From an uncultured Mollicutes bacterium (GTDB lineage Bacteria > Bacillota_I > Bacilli_A > RF39 > UBA660), in assembly GCA_947652375.1 (NCBI GenBank), contig CANTCS010000001.1, forward strand, positions 1-64,000: a stretch of DNA of 64,000 nt, read 5' to 3'. The stretch's first letter is position 1, and each line of letters starts with the position of its first letter. Positions 1-9,530 of the stretch are shown here, piece after piece. The position numbers and the translations under genes were made by a program. Under the pieces are notes generated by a model. It searched no databases. It was given only the letters and a program-made list of their open reading frames with translations, and was not told the DNA's origin.

Positions 1-196
1 TATAATAAAAACCACATAATTCCTTATGTAGTTCCTTAAACTGATGACATTGGGGATATTCCCTAACAAGAAATTGGGTGTGTAGATCCCATGCTTGATA
101 GTTTAAATAGACACATATAAATATGTGGAATTTGGTAATGAATTTTTTTGTATTTTAAAGTCTTAAAAAACATAAAATTAAGGAGAGGTGAACCTC

Positions 197-292
197 ATGA
201 ATGTGAAGGAAACTTTCGATAAAAATAAAAATTTGGAAGATTTAATTTTGAAATATATAAAAAAGATGTTGGCTTTAAAAGATAAGTCATAA
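197..292 (+). CDS. small hypothetical ORF (31 aa, MNVKETFDKNKNLEDLILKYIKKMLALKDKS) upstream of the recombinase
   Basis: ATG at 197 preceded by aggagaggtg (181-190), TAA at 290-292; sits directly upstream of the recombinase. Confidence 0.4.
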   Translation: MNVKETFDKNKNLEDLILKYIKKMLALKDKS

Positions 293-348
293 GGATTGTG
301 TTATAATTATAATGCTTATGGAAGTTATACACATGGAAGGAGTAGTAA

Positions 349-1959
349 GTGTATAACAATGTAATACAAGCTCCAAATTTTTATAAAGTAGGTTTATATA
401 TACGATTAAGCGAAAGTGATGAAGATAAGTCATACGAATCAGAAAGTGAAAGTATTATCAATCAACGTAATCTATTAATGGACTATGTCAAGTCTCATGG
501 ATTTACTTTAATAGATGAATATGTTGATGATGGATTTACTGGTACTAATTTTGATAGACCATCATTTAAGAGAATGATACAAGATATTGAAAGTGGTAAA
601 ATCAACTGTGTTATTACAAAAGATTTATCAAGGCTTGGAAGAGATTATATTCAATGTGGTTATTATGTTGAACAATATTTTCCACAAAATAAAATAAGAT
701 ATATTTCGATATTAGATCAAGTAGATACTTTTGAGGAGACTGCTAATAATGATATAGCACCTTTTAAAGCCTTATTTAATGATATGACTAGCAAAGATAC
801 TTCTAAGAAGATACGCTCTATTTTAAAGAATAAAAAAGAGCAAGGAAAGTTTATTGGAAGTAAGCCTAGTTATGGATACATGAGAGACCCTCTTGATAAG
901 GGACATTTGATACCTGATTCTGTTGTTGCGCCTAATGTAAAAAAAATATTTGAAATGGCTTATGAGGGAATTGGAATTAGTGATATTGTAAGTTATTTAA
1001 ATGATAATAATATACTAAGTCCTAGTATGTATAAGAATACCAAGTCATCATCAAAACAAAAGACTAATATATGGACAGCATCGTCTGTTAATAAAATATT
1101 GAAAAATAGAATGTATACAGGAGATATGGTACAAAATGTTCAAACTAAGTTATCTTATAAATCGCAAAAGAAAGTTTCTTTGGAAAAGAGTTTTTGGATA
1201 ATAGTCGAGAATACTCATGAACCTTTAGTTAATAAAGAAATTTTTGAAAATATTCAAAATTCTCCTGCTAGGACTAGAGTAACTTTTAGAAATCGTGAGA
1301 AGAGACTATTTGAAAATTTGCTTATTTGCAAAGAATGTGGAAATGCTTTATCTTTAACTTATCGAAAGAATCATAAATATTGGACTATTAATTGCAATAA
1401 ATATTCGAGAGATCCAAGAAGAGGATTATGTACTCCACATTTCTTTCCATATGATAAGTTAGAAAAAGAATTATTAGAAATCGTAAGAAATACTTGCAGT
1501 AAATATTTGGAAGAAATAAATGTAAACGAATTATCAAAAAAGATTAATAATCAAGAAATAAAAGATAATAAAGCTTTGGAAGAAGAAAATAATTTAGTAT
1601 CACAGATTATTGAGTTAAAGAGAAAACTAGATATGTTATATGAAGATAGATATAATGAAGTTATTACTGTTGATACTTATATGAGAATTGCAAAATCGAC
1701 TGAAAATAATATTGCTTCTTTAGAGAAACAATTATTGGAAATACAAAATAAAGATAAAAATCAAAAAAGCAACAAGAAAAAATTTCTTGATTATGAAAGT
1801 GAGATTAAAGAACTATTAAATTTGGATAATCCTAATAGAGAGTTGATTAAAACTTTAGTTGATAAGATTATAATTGATCAAGATAAAAATGTAGAGATTA
1901 TTTATAAGTTTAAAGTTTTAGACAATATAAAAACTAATTTGGGTAAGGAAAAAGATTAA
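349..1959 (+). CDS. large serine recombinase (resolvase N-terminal domain, recombinase domain, zinc ribbon, coiled-coil C-terminus)
   Basis: N-term GLYIRLSESDED...SIINQRNLL, DEYVDDGFTGTNFDRPSFKRM, KDLSRLGRDYIQCG; Cys pair LICKECGNAL; GTG start with aaggag RBS. Confidence 0.95.
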   Translation: MYNNVIQAPNFYKVGLYIRLSESDEDKSYESESESIINQRNLLMDYVKSHGFTLIDEYVDDGFTGTNFDRPSFKRMIQDIESGKINCVITKDLSRLGRDYIQCGYYVEQYFPQNKIRYISILDQVDTFEETANNDIAPFKALFNDMTSKDTSKKIRSILKNKKEQGKFIGSKPSYGYMRDPLDKGHLIPDSVVAPNVKKIFEMAYEGIGISDIVSYLNDNNILSPSMYKNTKSSSKQKTNIWTASSVNKILKNRMYTGDMVQNVQTKLSYKSQKKVSLEKSFWIIVENTHEPLVNKEIFENIQNSPARTRVTFRNREKRLFENLLICKECGNALSLTYRKNHKYWTINCNKYSRDPRRGLCTPHFFPYDKLEKELLEIVRNTCSKYLEEINVNELSKKINNQEIKDNKALEEENNLVSQIIELKRKLDMLYEDRYNEVITVDTYMRIAKSTENNIASLEKQLLEIQNKDKNQKSNKKKFLDYESEIKELLNLDNPNRELIKTLVDKIIIDQDKNVEIIYKFKVLDNIKTNLGKEKD

Positions 1960-2016
1960 TCACAACTTTTCCTTCACCTAAAACTTTAAAATGTGTGATT
2001 AAATAAAATGCCATAA

Positions 2017-3024
2017 TTTCAAGGAAAAATAACCAAAACCATCTCAAGTATTCCTTCCGGAGGTGGCGAAGGTGCTGAAATAGTATATTCTTTAAAAAAT
2101 GATTCTACTTTGGCAGAGATGGCTCTTAATAATATAGGTGATGCTGGACAAATAAAACGTAAAGTTTACCAAAGAAGATTACCAGAAAATCCTAGTAAAG
2201 ATTATTATTATATTTTAAGAGAGACTGGAAATACTGAACCAATATTAGTAGAATATGGATTTATAGACTCTCCTAGAGATGCTCAAAAACTTAAAACAAA
2301 TTTAAATAATTATGTAGAAGGTGTTGTTAAAGCAATTGCTGAATACACTGGTTATAAATATTATCCTCCTGGTACTTCTGGTGGAACTGGTTCTATTCCC
2401 AATTCTTATACTGTAAAAAAAGGAGATACTTTATATAAAATTGCTAATCAATTTGGAATTACTGTTGCAGAATTAAAAAGACTTAATAATTTAGCTACTG
2501 ATACTTTACAAATAGGACAAATATTAATTTTATCTGAAAATAATTCAGGTCCTAGCAATGGAACAACTACTTATGTTGTTGAAAAAAATGATACTTTGTA
2601 TAGTATAGCAAATAAATTTGGAACTACGGTTGATGAAATAAAAAGACTTAACAATTTAACAGGTAATACTTTATATATAGGTCAAGAATTAACTATACCT
2701 AAGGGAAATAATGATACAGAATATGATATATATGTTGTAAAAAAAGGAGATAGCTTATGGCTAATCGCTAATAATTATGGTGTAAGTGTAGACGAGCTAG
2801 TTAAAATTAATAATTTAAGTAATTTAACCTTACAAATAGGAGATAAATTAAAAGTGCCTATGGTAGGAAGTAATAACAATAATAAAACATACATAGTAAA
2901 AAGTGGGGATACTTTATGGTCTATAGCAAGAGAAAATGGTTTAACTGTAAATGAACTTAAAGAATTAAATAATTTAAATAGTAATTTATTAACTTTAGGT
3001 CAAGAATTAATAATAAAAAAATAG
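2017..3024 (+). pseudogene. C-terminal portion of an N-acetylmuramoyl-L-alanine amidase (Amidase_3-like) with four LysM repeats, 5' part separated by the element
   Basis: Frame open from 2017; SGGGEGAEIVYSLKNDSTLAEMALNN...ILRETGNTEPILVEYGFIDSPRDAQ matches the C-terminal half of Amidase_3; four LysM repeats (YTVKKGDTLYKIA, YVVEKNDTLYSIA, YVVKKGDSLWLIA, YIVKSGDTLWSIA). Confidence 0.8.
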
Positions 3025-3046
3025 ATTCAACTTTGGAATCTTTTTT
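3023..3046 (+). terminator. intrinsic terminator after the amidase-LysM gene
   Basis: AGATTC (3023-3028) / GAATCT (3036-3041) inverted repeat followed by a T run. Confidence 0.5.
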
Positions 3047-3990
3047 TATAGCATATTTTTCTTTTTTAAAATTAAAGCAATTATTATTGATAAAATAAAA
3101 GAAATTCCTATAATTAAGATAAAAGCTTGAGGATATTTTGATATATCACCTAGAGGAATATTCATTCCTAAAAATGAAGAAATCATTGTAGGTATTGATA
3201 ATACAATTGTTGCTCCTGCTAAAAATTTCATAACAATATTTAAATTATTAGAAACGATAGTAGCATAAGTATCTGTGATTGATGAAAGAATGTCTTTATA
3301 AATACTACTCATTTCAATAGCTTGTTTATTTTCTATTATAGCATCTTCTATTAGGTCTTTATCTCCTTCATATAAAGGGAAAATTGTTCCTTTAGAAAGC
3401 TTTTCTAAAACTAAATCATTAGCTTTAAGAGATGTTATAAAATAAACTAATGTTTTTTCTATTTCTAATAAATCAATTAAATCTTTGTTTTCTGTTGACT
3501 TTTTTAGAACTTTTTCTTTTTTTTCAATATCTTTATTAACTTGTTTTAATGCTCTTAAATAATAATTAGAAGTTCTTAATAAAATTTGAATTAGAAATCT
3601 AACTTTTTTTGCAGTTCGAAATTCTTTTACTTTATTTTGTTTAAACTCATTTAAAATACTAACTTTTTTTGGAGAAACTGTTATTACATAATTATTATCA
3701 GTAATAATTATTCCTAGTGGATAGGTTTTATATATATGAGAATCTTCTTTTTGTTCTAAGTATGGAGTATCTATAACTACTAAAGTAGCATTACCACTTT
3801 GCTCTACACGAGGTAATTCTTCGTCATCTAACATTTTTAAAATTAAATCTTTATCTACTTTTGTTTTTTCAACTACTTTATCTATTTCATCTGTTGTTGG
3901 AGATGATAATTCTATCCAAGAATCGACTGTAATTTTTTTTATTTTTTTAGTTTTTTTCTCTACTGTGCTCGTTTTATATATTTTTAACAT
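3046..3990 (-). CDS. corA: CorA family divalent cation transporter
   Basis: C-terminal two-TM region with GMN motif (SSFLGMNIPLG), charged C-terminus, cytosolic helical domain. Confidence 0.9.
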   Translation of the reverse strand: MLKIYKTSTVEKKTKKIKKITVDSWIELSSPTTDEIDKVVEKTKVDKDLILKMLDDEELPRVEQSGNATLVVIDTPYLEQKEDSHIYKTYPLGIIITDNNYVITVSPKKVSILNEFKQNKVKEFRTAKKVRFLIQILLRTSNYYLRALKQVNKDIEKKEKVLKKSTENKDLIDLLEIEKTLVYFITSLKANDLVLEKLSKGTIFPLYEGDKDLIEDAIIENKQAIEMSSIYKDILSSITDTYATIVSNNLNIVMKFLAGATIVLSIPTMISSFLGMNIPLGDISKYPQAFILIIGISFILSIIIALILKKKNML

Positions 3991-4407
3991 AATACGCCTC
4001 CCCTTTTTTATAATTTTGTTTATTATATCACTTTTAAAAATAAAATAAAATACTAATTTTTTTTGGAATGTTCAATTTATTTAAACTTAACATAAATCTT
4101 TTCAAATTATGAATTTTCTATTAAAATAAATTTAATTAATTTTTTAGATAAAAACTAAATTATTTAAAAACTTTCTTTGTTGTATCGAGAAAAAATAATT
4201 TTAAAAAAATTATCTCTTTATTAACAATTTGTCAAAACTATTTATTTTAATGAATTTTATTAAAGATTTACTAAATTATAGAAGTTTTTTAATTTAAAAC
4301 TTTAGTAAAGACTGTAATAAATATGTTATAAAGATAAAAAAGAAACAATATATCTTATCTTGCTTCTCTTGGAAAAGTTATTATTAACACAGAATTTTTT
4401 ACACTTT

Positions 4408-5508
4408 CTAACTTAATAAAACCTTTGTCTTTTTTTCTTTGCCATTTCTTTTAAAAGTAATTTCTATTTTATCATTTGTTTTATATTTATATAATTCATA
4501 TTTTAAAGTTGCAATATCTTTAACGACTATATTGTTTATTTTTAAAATAACATCACCTTTCTTCAACGATGATTTAGCTGCTCCTGTTCCCTCTTTTATA
4601 TTATAAATAACAATTCCTTCTGTAATTTCTTTAGGTACTGTTAAATTATAACGAGCCAATTTAGCCGAATCATCAACATTTATCATTTCAATTCCTAAAA
4701 CTGGCCAATTTACTTTTTTACCTTGTTCTAATAAGTCAACATGACTCATAGCATATTCTATTGGAATAGCAAATCCCATTCCTTCAATATTATCATCTAC
4801 TAATTTTAAAGAGCAGATCCCAATTACTTCACCGTTAACATTTAGTAGTGGTCCTCCACTATTTCCAGGATTAATTGATGCATCTATTTGTAAAACTTTC
4901 ATAATCCAATCGAGATCGTTGGAGTTGCCAACGGAAATAGAAACCAGTCTATCTTTGCCTGAGAGTACACCTGATGTTACACTACCTCGATAATTATAGC
5001 CAATTGGTGAACCTACTGTGAATACAGTATCTCCGATATTAGATTTTTCACTTGTTGATAAAGTAGCTACTTGTTTAACGTACTTTTTTTCAATTCTTAA
5101 AACTGCTAAATCTAAATATTCGTCTTTACCTAATATTTTAGCAACAATTTCTTTATCATTTGAAAGCACAACTTTGATTTCGTTAGAAGATGTTAGAACA
5201 TGTTCATTTGTTAATATATATCCATATTTTTCATCAGTTTTGTATATAAATCCAGTTCCTGAGTTCTCTATGGTTCCAGAATTATATTCTTGCACAACTA
5301 CTACAGCATCATATATTTTTTCAATTGAATTTTTTAAAGAACTTTTTTCGTATATTTGACTTTTATTTTTGATAATGCATTCATTACTTAAAAGAATATT
5401 TTTAAATGGTGGAAATATTAAAAGGAACAATATAAAAACACTCCCACATATAAACGAAAAGAGAATTAAGAAAAATTCTTTCGTAATTCTTTTTTTATTA
5501 TTCTTCAT
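4408..5508 (-). CDS. HtrA/DegP-like trypsin-family serine protease with N-terminal TM and C-terminal PDZ
   Basis: Catalytic motifs ILTNEHV, LDLAVLRI, INPGNSGGPLLN; PDZ-like C-terminus (GAAKSSLKKGDVILKINN). Confidence 0.92.
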   Translation of the reverse strand: MKNNKKRITKEFFLILFSFICGSVFILFLLIFPPFKNILLSNECIIKNKSQIYEKSSLKNSIEKIYDAVVVVQEYNSGTIENSGTGFIYKTDEKYGYILTNEHVLTSSNEIKVVLSNDKEIVAKILGKDEYLDLAVLRIEKKYVKQVATLSTSEKSNIGDTVFTVGSPIGYNYRGSVTSGVLSGKDRLVSISVGNSNDLDWIMKVLQIDASINPGNSGGPLLNVNGEVIGICSLKLVDDNIEGMGFAIPIEYAMSHVDLLEQGKKVNWPVLGIEMINVDDSAKLARYNLTVPKEITEGIVIYNIKEGTGAAKSSLKKGDVILKINNIVVKDIATLKYELYKYKTNDKIEITFKRNGKEKKTKVLLS

Positions 5509-6454
5509 CTAAGTCTTTACTCCTTTCCATTTTAGCAAGATCTTGCCAATTTATTGGAAAGCCCATTCTATGTAATACTTTATTAATTGAAATAGTATGC
5601 AGATTATAATTTAAAGTTTCAATTACATTATCTAATTCGATAGTCATATTTTTAAAATCTTCAGATAAAAGCATTTGTTTCATAATTATAATTAGTGCAA
5701 ATAAGTCATTTTTACCACAAATATACTCATTATCTATTTTTTCTATTTTTAATAGTTGATGAAAAACGGTATCTTCAATTGCTTTTTGAGTCTTGTTTTC
5801 ATATAAAATATCTTCATGCGCACAAAGATTTCTATAATTTGCAAGAATTGGAAGATAGACAATAAATATTTCTGGTTCGATACCATATATTTCGGCTATA
5901 TCTTTTTGATCTTCTGGTTTTAAAATTGAATACATTTCACTCACAATTCCAAATGATAATACTTTTACTAGTATCCATAGAGGGATATATCCATAATTAG
6001 AAACGTAATGCAGAGTAGCACTATGTTGAGATCCATTTACTCTAATTTGACGTTTCATTTTCTTTAACAAGTCATTTAATTGTGCTTGTTTTTCAGGAGC
6101 TCGAGTAAAATTCTTATCTTTTAAATAATCTTTTTCACGATAGCCATATTTTTTAGAAAGTTGGTATGAAGTGATAGACTTTAAATTATTTTCTATAACT
6201 AATAAATATTTAAAGATAATATTTCTAAATGAGCGATCGAATAGAAAAAGACTATACATTTCTTCAAAAGTAGTACCCTCTTTAAATGAACGATCATCAT
6301 GAGATTTTAAAAATAAATGTCTATAACCATTAATGAAAAAATAATTTTCTCTTAATAAGACTCTTTTAGCATAATTCTCATCAGATATAATCATCCCTTT
6401 ATGTTTAAATATCTCGATTTGTTCTTCTAAATTTTTAAAGTTTTTATCTATCAT
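5498..6454 (-). CDS. Abi family protein (Abi_2/AbiD-AbiF-like, HEPN-type)
   Basis: ENYFFINGYRHLF, LFLFDRSFRNIIFKYLLVIENNLKS, and Rx4H motif in RNLCAHEDILYE; overlaps htrA start by 11 bp. Confidence 0.85.
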   Translation of the reverse strand: MIDKNFKNLEEQIEIFKHKGMIISDENYAKRVLLRENYFFINGYRHLFLKSHDDRSFKEGTTFEEMYSLFLFDRSFRNIIFKYLLVIENNLKSITSYQLSKKYGYREKDYLKDKNFTRAPEKQAQLNDLLKKMKRQIRVNGSQHSATLHYVSNYGYIPLWILVKVLSFGIVSEMYSILKPEDQKDIAEIYGIEPEIFIVYLPILANYRNLCAHEDILYENKTQKAIEDTVFHQLLKIEKIDNEYICGKNDLFALIIIMKQMLLSEDFKNMTIELDNVIETLNYNLHTISINKVLHRMGFPINWQDLAKMERSKDLDEE

Positions 6455-6566
6455 ATTTTCACCTATTATAAATTATATCATATTATTTAAAGAAAAGTAT
6501 GAATTTTTATATAAATTAATGATATAATTATTTTAATGACAATATTATTTTGTTAGGGGGAATTTT

Positions 6567-7535
6567 ATGCCAGCAACAGTTACTCATGCATATTTTGCTA
6601 AAGATATTTTTGATATTTTACCAGAGGAAATTAAGAAAAATTTAAATTTAAGACGATGTAAAATGTTTGGACAAAGTACAGATAGTTTAATGTTTTATAA
6701 TTTATTTTCAATTTTACCTGGAAATTCTATTAGAAAATTTCAAAATTATTTTCATAGTAATCAATCACAAGAATTTTTTATAAATTTATTGAGATTTATA
6801 AAAGACAATAATATAAATGATATCGATACCTATTCTTTCTTAGTAGGCTTTATATGTCATTATGCGCTTGATTCTACACTACATCCATTTATAATTTATA
6901 AGACAGGTTATTTTAATAAAAAAGATAAAACAACTTTTAAATATAATAATATTCATAGTTTTATGGAAACATTTTTAGATAACGATATGATTAAGAGAAG
7001 AGAAAAATGTAATCCTTATAAATTTAATTATGGGAAATTTTGTTTTGATAATAGAATTTTTTCTAGTGATTTAAATAGAACAATTAACTATGCTTTTTAT
7101 AATACATTTAAAATTAAGAATATGAGTAATATTTATTATAAATCTCTTAAACAAATGAAAGTAGCCTTAATGTTATTTAGAAGAGATCCGTATGGAGTTA
7201 AAAAAAATATTTATAAATTAATTGATACTTTTACTACTAGTGGAACTTTTAGACTAGAAGCTGTAAGTTATTTTTATCCATTAAAAGATAAACACAATTT
7301 TCTAAATACTAATAAAAATCTTTGGAGAAACCCAACTACTTACGATATGACTAGTAATGAATCTTTTGTTGATTTATATATAAAGGCCATTAAGTTAGCT
7401 AAAGTGTTAGTATGTGCTAGTTTTGATTACTTAAACGATAAGAATATAGACTTAGAAAAAATATTTAGTAATAATAGTTATTTAACTGGATTAGATTGTA
7501 ATTTAAAAAAAGAATTAAAATATTTTGAGTTTTAA
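6567..7535 (+). CDS. zinc-dependent phospholipase C-like protein
   Basis: MPATVTHAYFAKDIFD..., GQSTDSLMF, FICHYALDSTLHPFI; His/Asp-rich pattern of the Zn_dep_PLPC family. Confidence 0.75.
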   Translation: MPATVTHAYFAKDIFDILPEEIKKNLNLRRCKMFGQSTDSLMFYNLFSILPGNSIRKFQNYFHSNQSQEFFINLLRFIKDNNINDIDTYSFLVGFICHYALDSTLHPFIIYKTGYFNKKDKTTFKYNNIHSFMETFLDNDMIKRREKCNPYKFNYGKFCFDNRIFSSDLNRTINYAFYNTFKIKNMSNIYYKSLKQMKVALMLFRRDPYGVKKNIYKLIDTFTTSGTFRLEAVSYFYPLKDKHNFLNTNKNLWRNPTTYDMTSNESFVDLYIKAIKLAKVLVCASFDYLNDKNIDLEKIFSNNSYLTGLDCNLKKELKYFEF

Positions 7536-7731
7536 TTCTTTTCTTTATTGTAATTTCAACTACATCATTTTTTCCATATTATAATGCTTTTTAATTTTAA
7601 GTTTTAATCCTTTTTTAAATCTCAACTGCACTATTTAGTTTATATTTATTTTCTTTATTATATGATTTTTTAATTTTCATTATTATTGTATATTTTATTT
7701 TGATTATAACATACTAATTTTAGGTGATTAT

Positions 7732-8754
7732 ATGTTTTATAAATATGAAATTAAGAATAATGGTATAGAAGATATATTATATCTTCATATGTCTATGAAA
7801 TATGACTTTTCTAATGAATTAACTTTGGAAGATAATATTATTAATGCTAGTAGTCAAAAATTTATAAAAACAAATAATATTAAATTTAAAGGGAACAAAA
7901 TTTGTATAGTAGTAGATGGTAAAATCATTAAATGTATGTTTTTAAACAAAGAACAACCTAAAAGTAATAAATTACTTGTTGATAACTACATGGTTAATAT
8001 CTATATTAATGATAAAGTTTTATATGAAATATCTTTAAGAGAATATTTAATTAGTGTTATGCTTGAAAAATTTATAGATAATATTCATGAAGAAACTTTA
8101 AAAGCAATTGTGGTACTTTATAATAGTTTTGCTTTTAAAATGATGGATGATAATAATTGTATTTTGGGTAATAATAGATTTGTTAAATATAGAACTAATG
8201 AATATTATAAAGAAAATTTTAAAGATTTTGATAAATTATTAGATAAATTTAATAAAATAATTAATGAAGTTGATGGAGTTTATTTATCTTATAAAAATGA
8301 TTACGTTTTGCCTTTTATTCATTATTCTAATAACGGTAATACACATTCTAATAAAAATTATCCTTATTTATCTAGTGTTAGAAGTTTATGGGATTTAGCA
8401 TCTCCACACTATATAGAAATAAAAGATTATACATATAATGATATAAATAAGATTTTTAATATCGATATTAATCACGATTGTGAATTTAAAGTAATTAATG
8501 ATAATTATAAAAAAATTAAATTAGGTGATAATATTTTTTCTATTCAAGAGATAAAAAAAATGCTTAATTTAAAATCTTCTGATATTTATATTATTGTAAA
8601 TAATAACTATTTAAGATTTATTACTAAAGGATGGGGAGACGCATATGGTCTTAGTATTTTTGGAGCTAATGAGATAGCTAAAAATGATTGTAAATATCAT
8701 AATATTCTTAAATATTATTTTCCAAAAACTACTTTACTAAAAAAAGAACTTTAA
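7732..8754 (+). CDS. divergent SpoIID/LytB-domain protein
   Basis: LREYLISVMLEKF...HEETLKAIVV, HYSNNGNTHSNKNYPYLSSVRSLWD, GWGDAYGLSIFGANEIAKNDCKYHNILKYYFPKT parallel SpoIID motifs. Confidence 0.65.
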   Translation: MFYKYEIKNNGIEDILYLHMSMKYDFSNELTLEDNIINASSQKFIKTNNIKFKGNKICIVVDGKIIKCMFLNKEQPKSNKLLVDNYMVNIYINDKVLYEISLREYLISVMLEKFIDNIHEETLKAIVVLYNSFAFKMMDDNNCILGNNRFVKYRTNEYYKENFKDFDKLLDKFNKIINEVDGVYLSYKNDYVLPFIHYSNNGNTHSNKNYPYLSSVRSLWDLASPHYIEIKDYTYNDINKIFNIDINHDCEFKVINDNYKKIKLGDNIFSIQEIKKMLNLKSSDIYIIVNNNYLRFITKGWGDAYGLSIFGANEIAKNDCKYHNILKYYFPKTTLLKKEL

Positions 8755-8765
8755 TGAAAGTTCTT
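8744..8765. terminator. bidirectional terminator between SpoIID-like and T7SS-locus genes
   Basis: Perfect 9-bp inverted repeat AAGAACTTT / AAAGTTCTT, loop AATG, flanked by A/T runs. Confidence 0.65.
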
Positions 8766-8982
8766 ATTTTAGTTGGCTTTTTAATTCTTTTAAAGCATAA
8801 TCAGCATCTTTATTTATTTTTATAGTATTTTCTAAAAACTTAGAATATCCCTCTACTGTTGCAGAAAAGTCTTTTAACTCTTGAATATTTCTAGTACTCG
8901 CTAAAGTTTCAATAATCTTTGCTTGTTCTTTTAAGTCTTGCGAAATAGAAAGAACTTCTTCATATGTTACATTTTCAATCAT
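8764..8982 (-). CDS. small all-helical protein (72 aa), T7SS-locus associated
   Basis: MIENVTYEEVLSISQDLKEQAKIIETLAS...; follows essC-like and yukD-like genes and overlaps the upstream gene by 8 bp. Confidence 0.6.
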   Translation of the reverse strand: MIENVTYEEVLSISQDLKEQAKIIETLASTRNIQELKDFSATVEGYSKFLENTIKINKDADYALKELKSQLK

Positions 8983-9172
8983 TTCCTAACTCCTCTATTT
9001 CTTCAACTTTTTTGGTTTTAAATAGTTCACTGTTTTTAGAAATAATTTTTTTATATTCTTCAATACTTTCAATATAATTTAAATTATCAATATTTGGCCA
9101 ACCTATTTTCATTTTTTCTAAATTTTCAAAAATTTTATTTATAGTTTTAACATATAGATTATACTCTGACAT
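8975..9172 (-). CDS. small helical protein with WXG-like turn (65 aa), candidate ESX-like substrate or chaperone
   Basis: INKIFENLEKMKIGWPNIDNLNYIESIEEYKKII; helix-W-turn-helix layout but WPN instead of WxG. Confidence 0.5.
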   Translation of the reverse strand: MSEYNLYVKTINKIFENLEKMKIGWPNIDNLNYIESIEEYKKIISKNSELFKTKKVEEIEELGND

Positions 9173-9261
9173 TTTATTCTTTATGATATTTTTTGTAGTA
9201 ACAAGAGAGTGTTGTTTTAATACTACTTTTAAATATCAATTCCTTTTTTTAGTTTCTCTCT

Positions 9262-9519
9262 TTATATTAAAAGAATTCTAGATCCATTCTTTAGATCTGT
9301 ATCTCTTACTGTTTTATTTACATCATATATTTCTCCTGAATCTTTACTATAAAAGTTAGATTCATTATTAGGAGAATAGGCACTATCTGTTAATTCTACT
9401 AATGCTTTATCGATTAATGATTTGATAGTTCCTATTTTTTTATTAATAGGGATAAATAAGTCATATTTTTTTTCAATAAGAGGGATTTCTAATTCAATTA
9501 ATATTTTATTTCGATTCAT
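9262..9519 (-). CDS. YukD/EsaB-like ubiquitin-fold protein
   Basis: 85 aa, ILIELEIPLIEKKYDLFIPINKKIGTIKSLIDKAL...LKNGSRILLI; adjacent to the EssC-like gene. Confidence 0.75.
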   Translation of the reverse strand: MNRNKILIELEIPLIEKKYDLFIPINKKIGTIKSLIDKALVELTDSAYSPNNESNFYSKDSGEIYDVNKTVRDTDLKNGSRILLI

Positions 9520-9530
9520 AATAATTTCTC

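Larger units (their letters stand above)
1..2040. mobile_element. right end of an integrative element carrying a large serine recombinase; left end lies outside the window
   Basis: Recombinase ends about 80 bp before an in-frame amidase-LysM fragment whose N-terminal half is missing; exact boundary unresolved (about 2017-2070). Confidence 0.65.

Noticed and set aside
5018-5359. ORFs antisense to coding genes (such as 5018-5359, 10087-10387, 13724-13984, 22005-22190, 54255-54563, 57767-57979)
   Set aside because: Antisense to well-supported genes, low-complexity or compositionally odd translations, no RBS or family support; treated as spurious.
6455-6566. Possible AbiF-type ncRNA antitoxin upstream of the Abi gene
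   Set aside because: Only about 110 bp, AT-rich, shared by divergent promoters; no clear stable structure visible.
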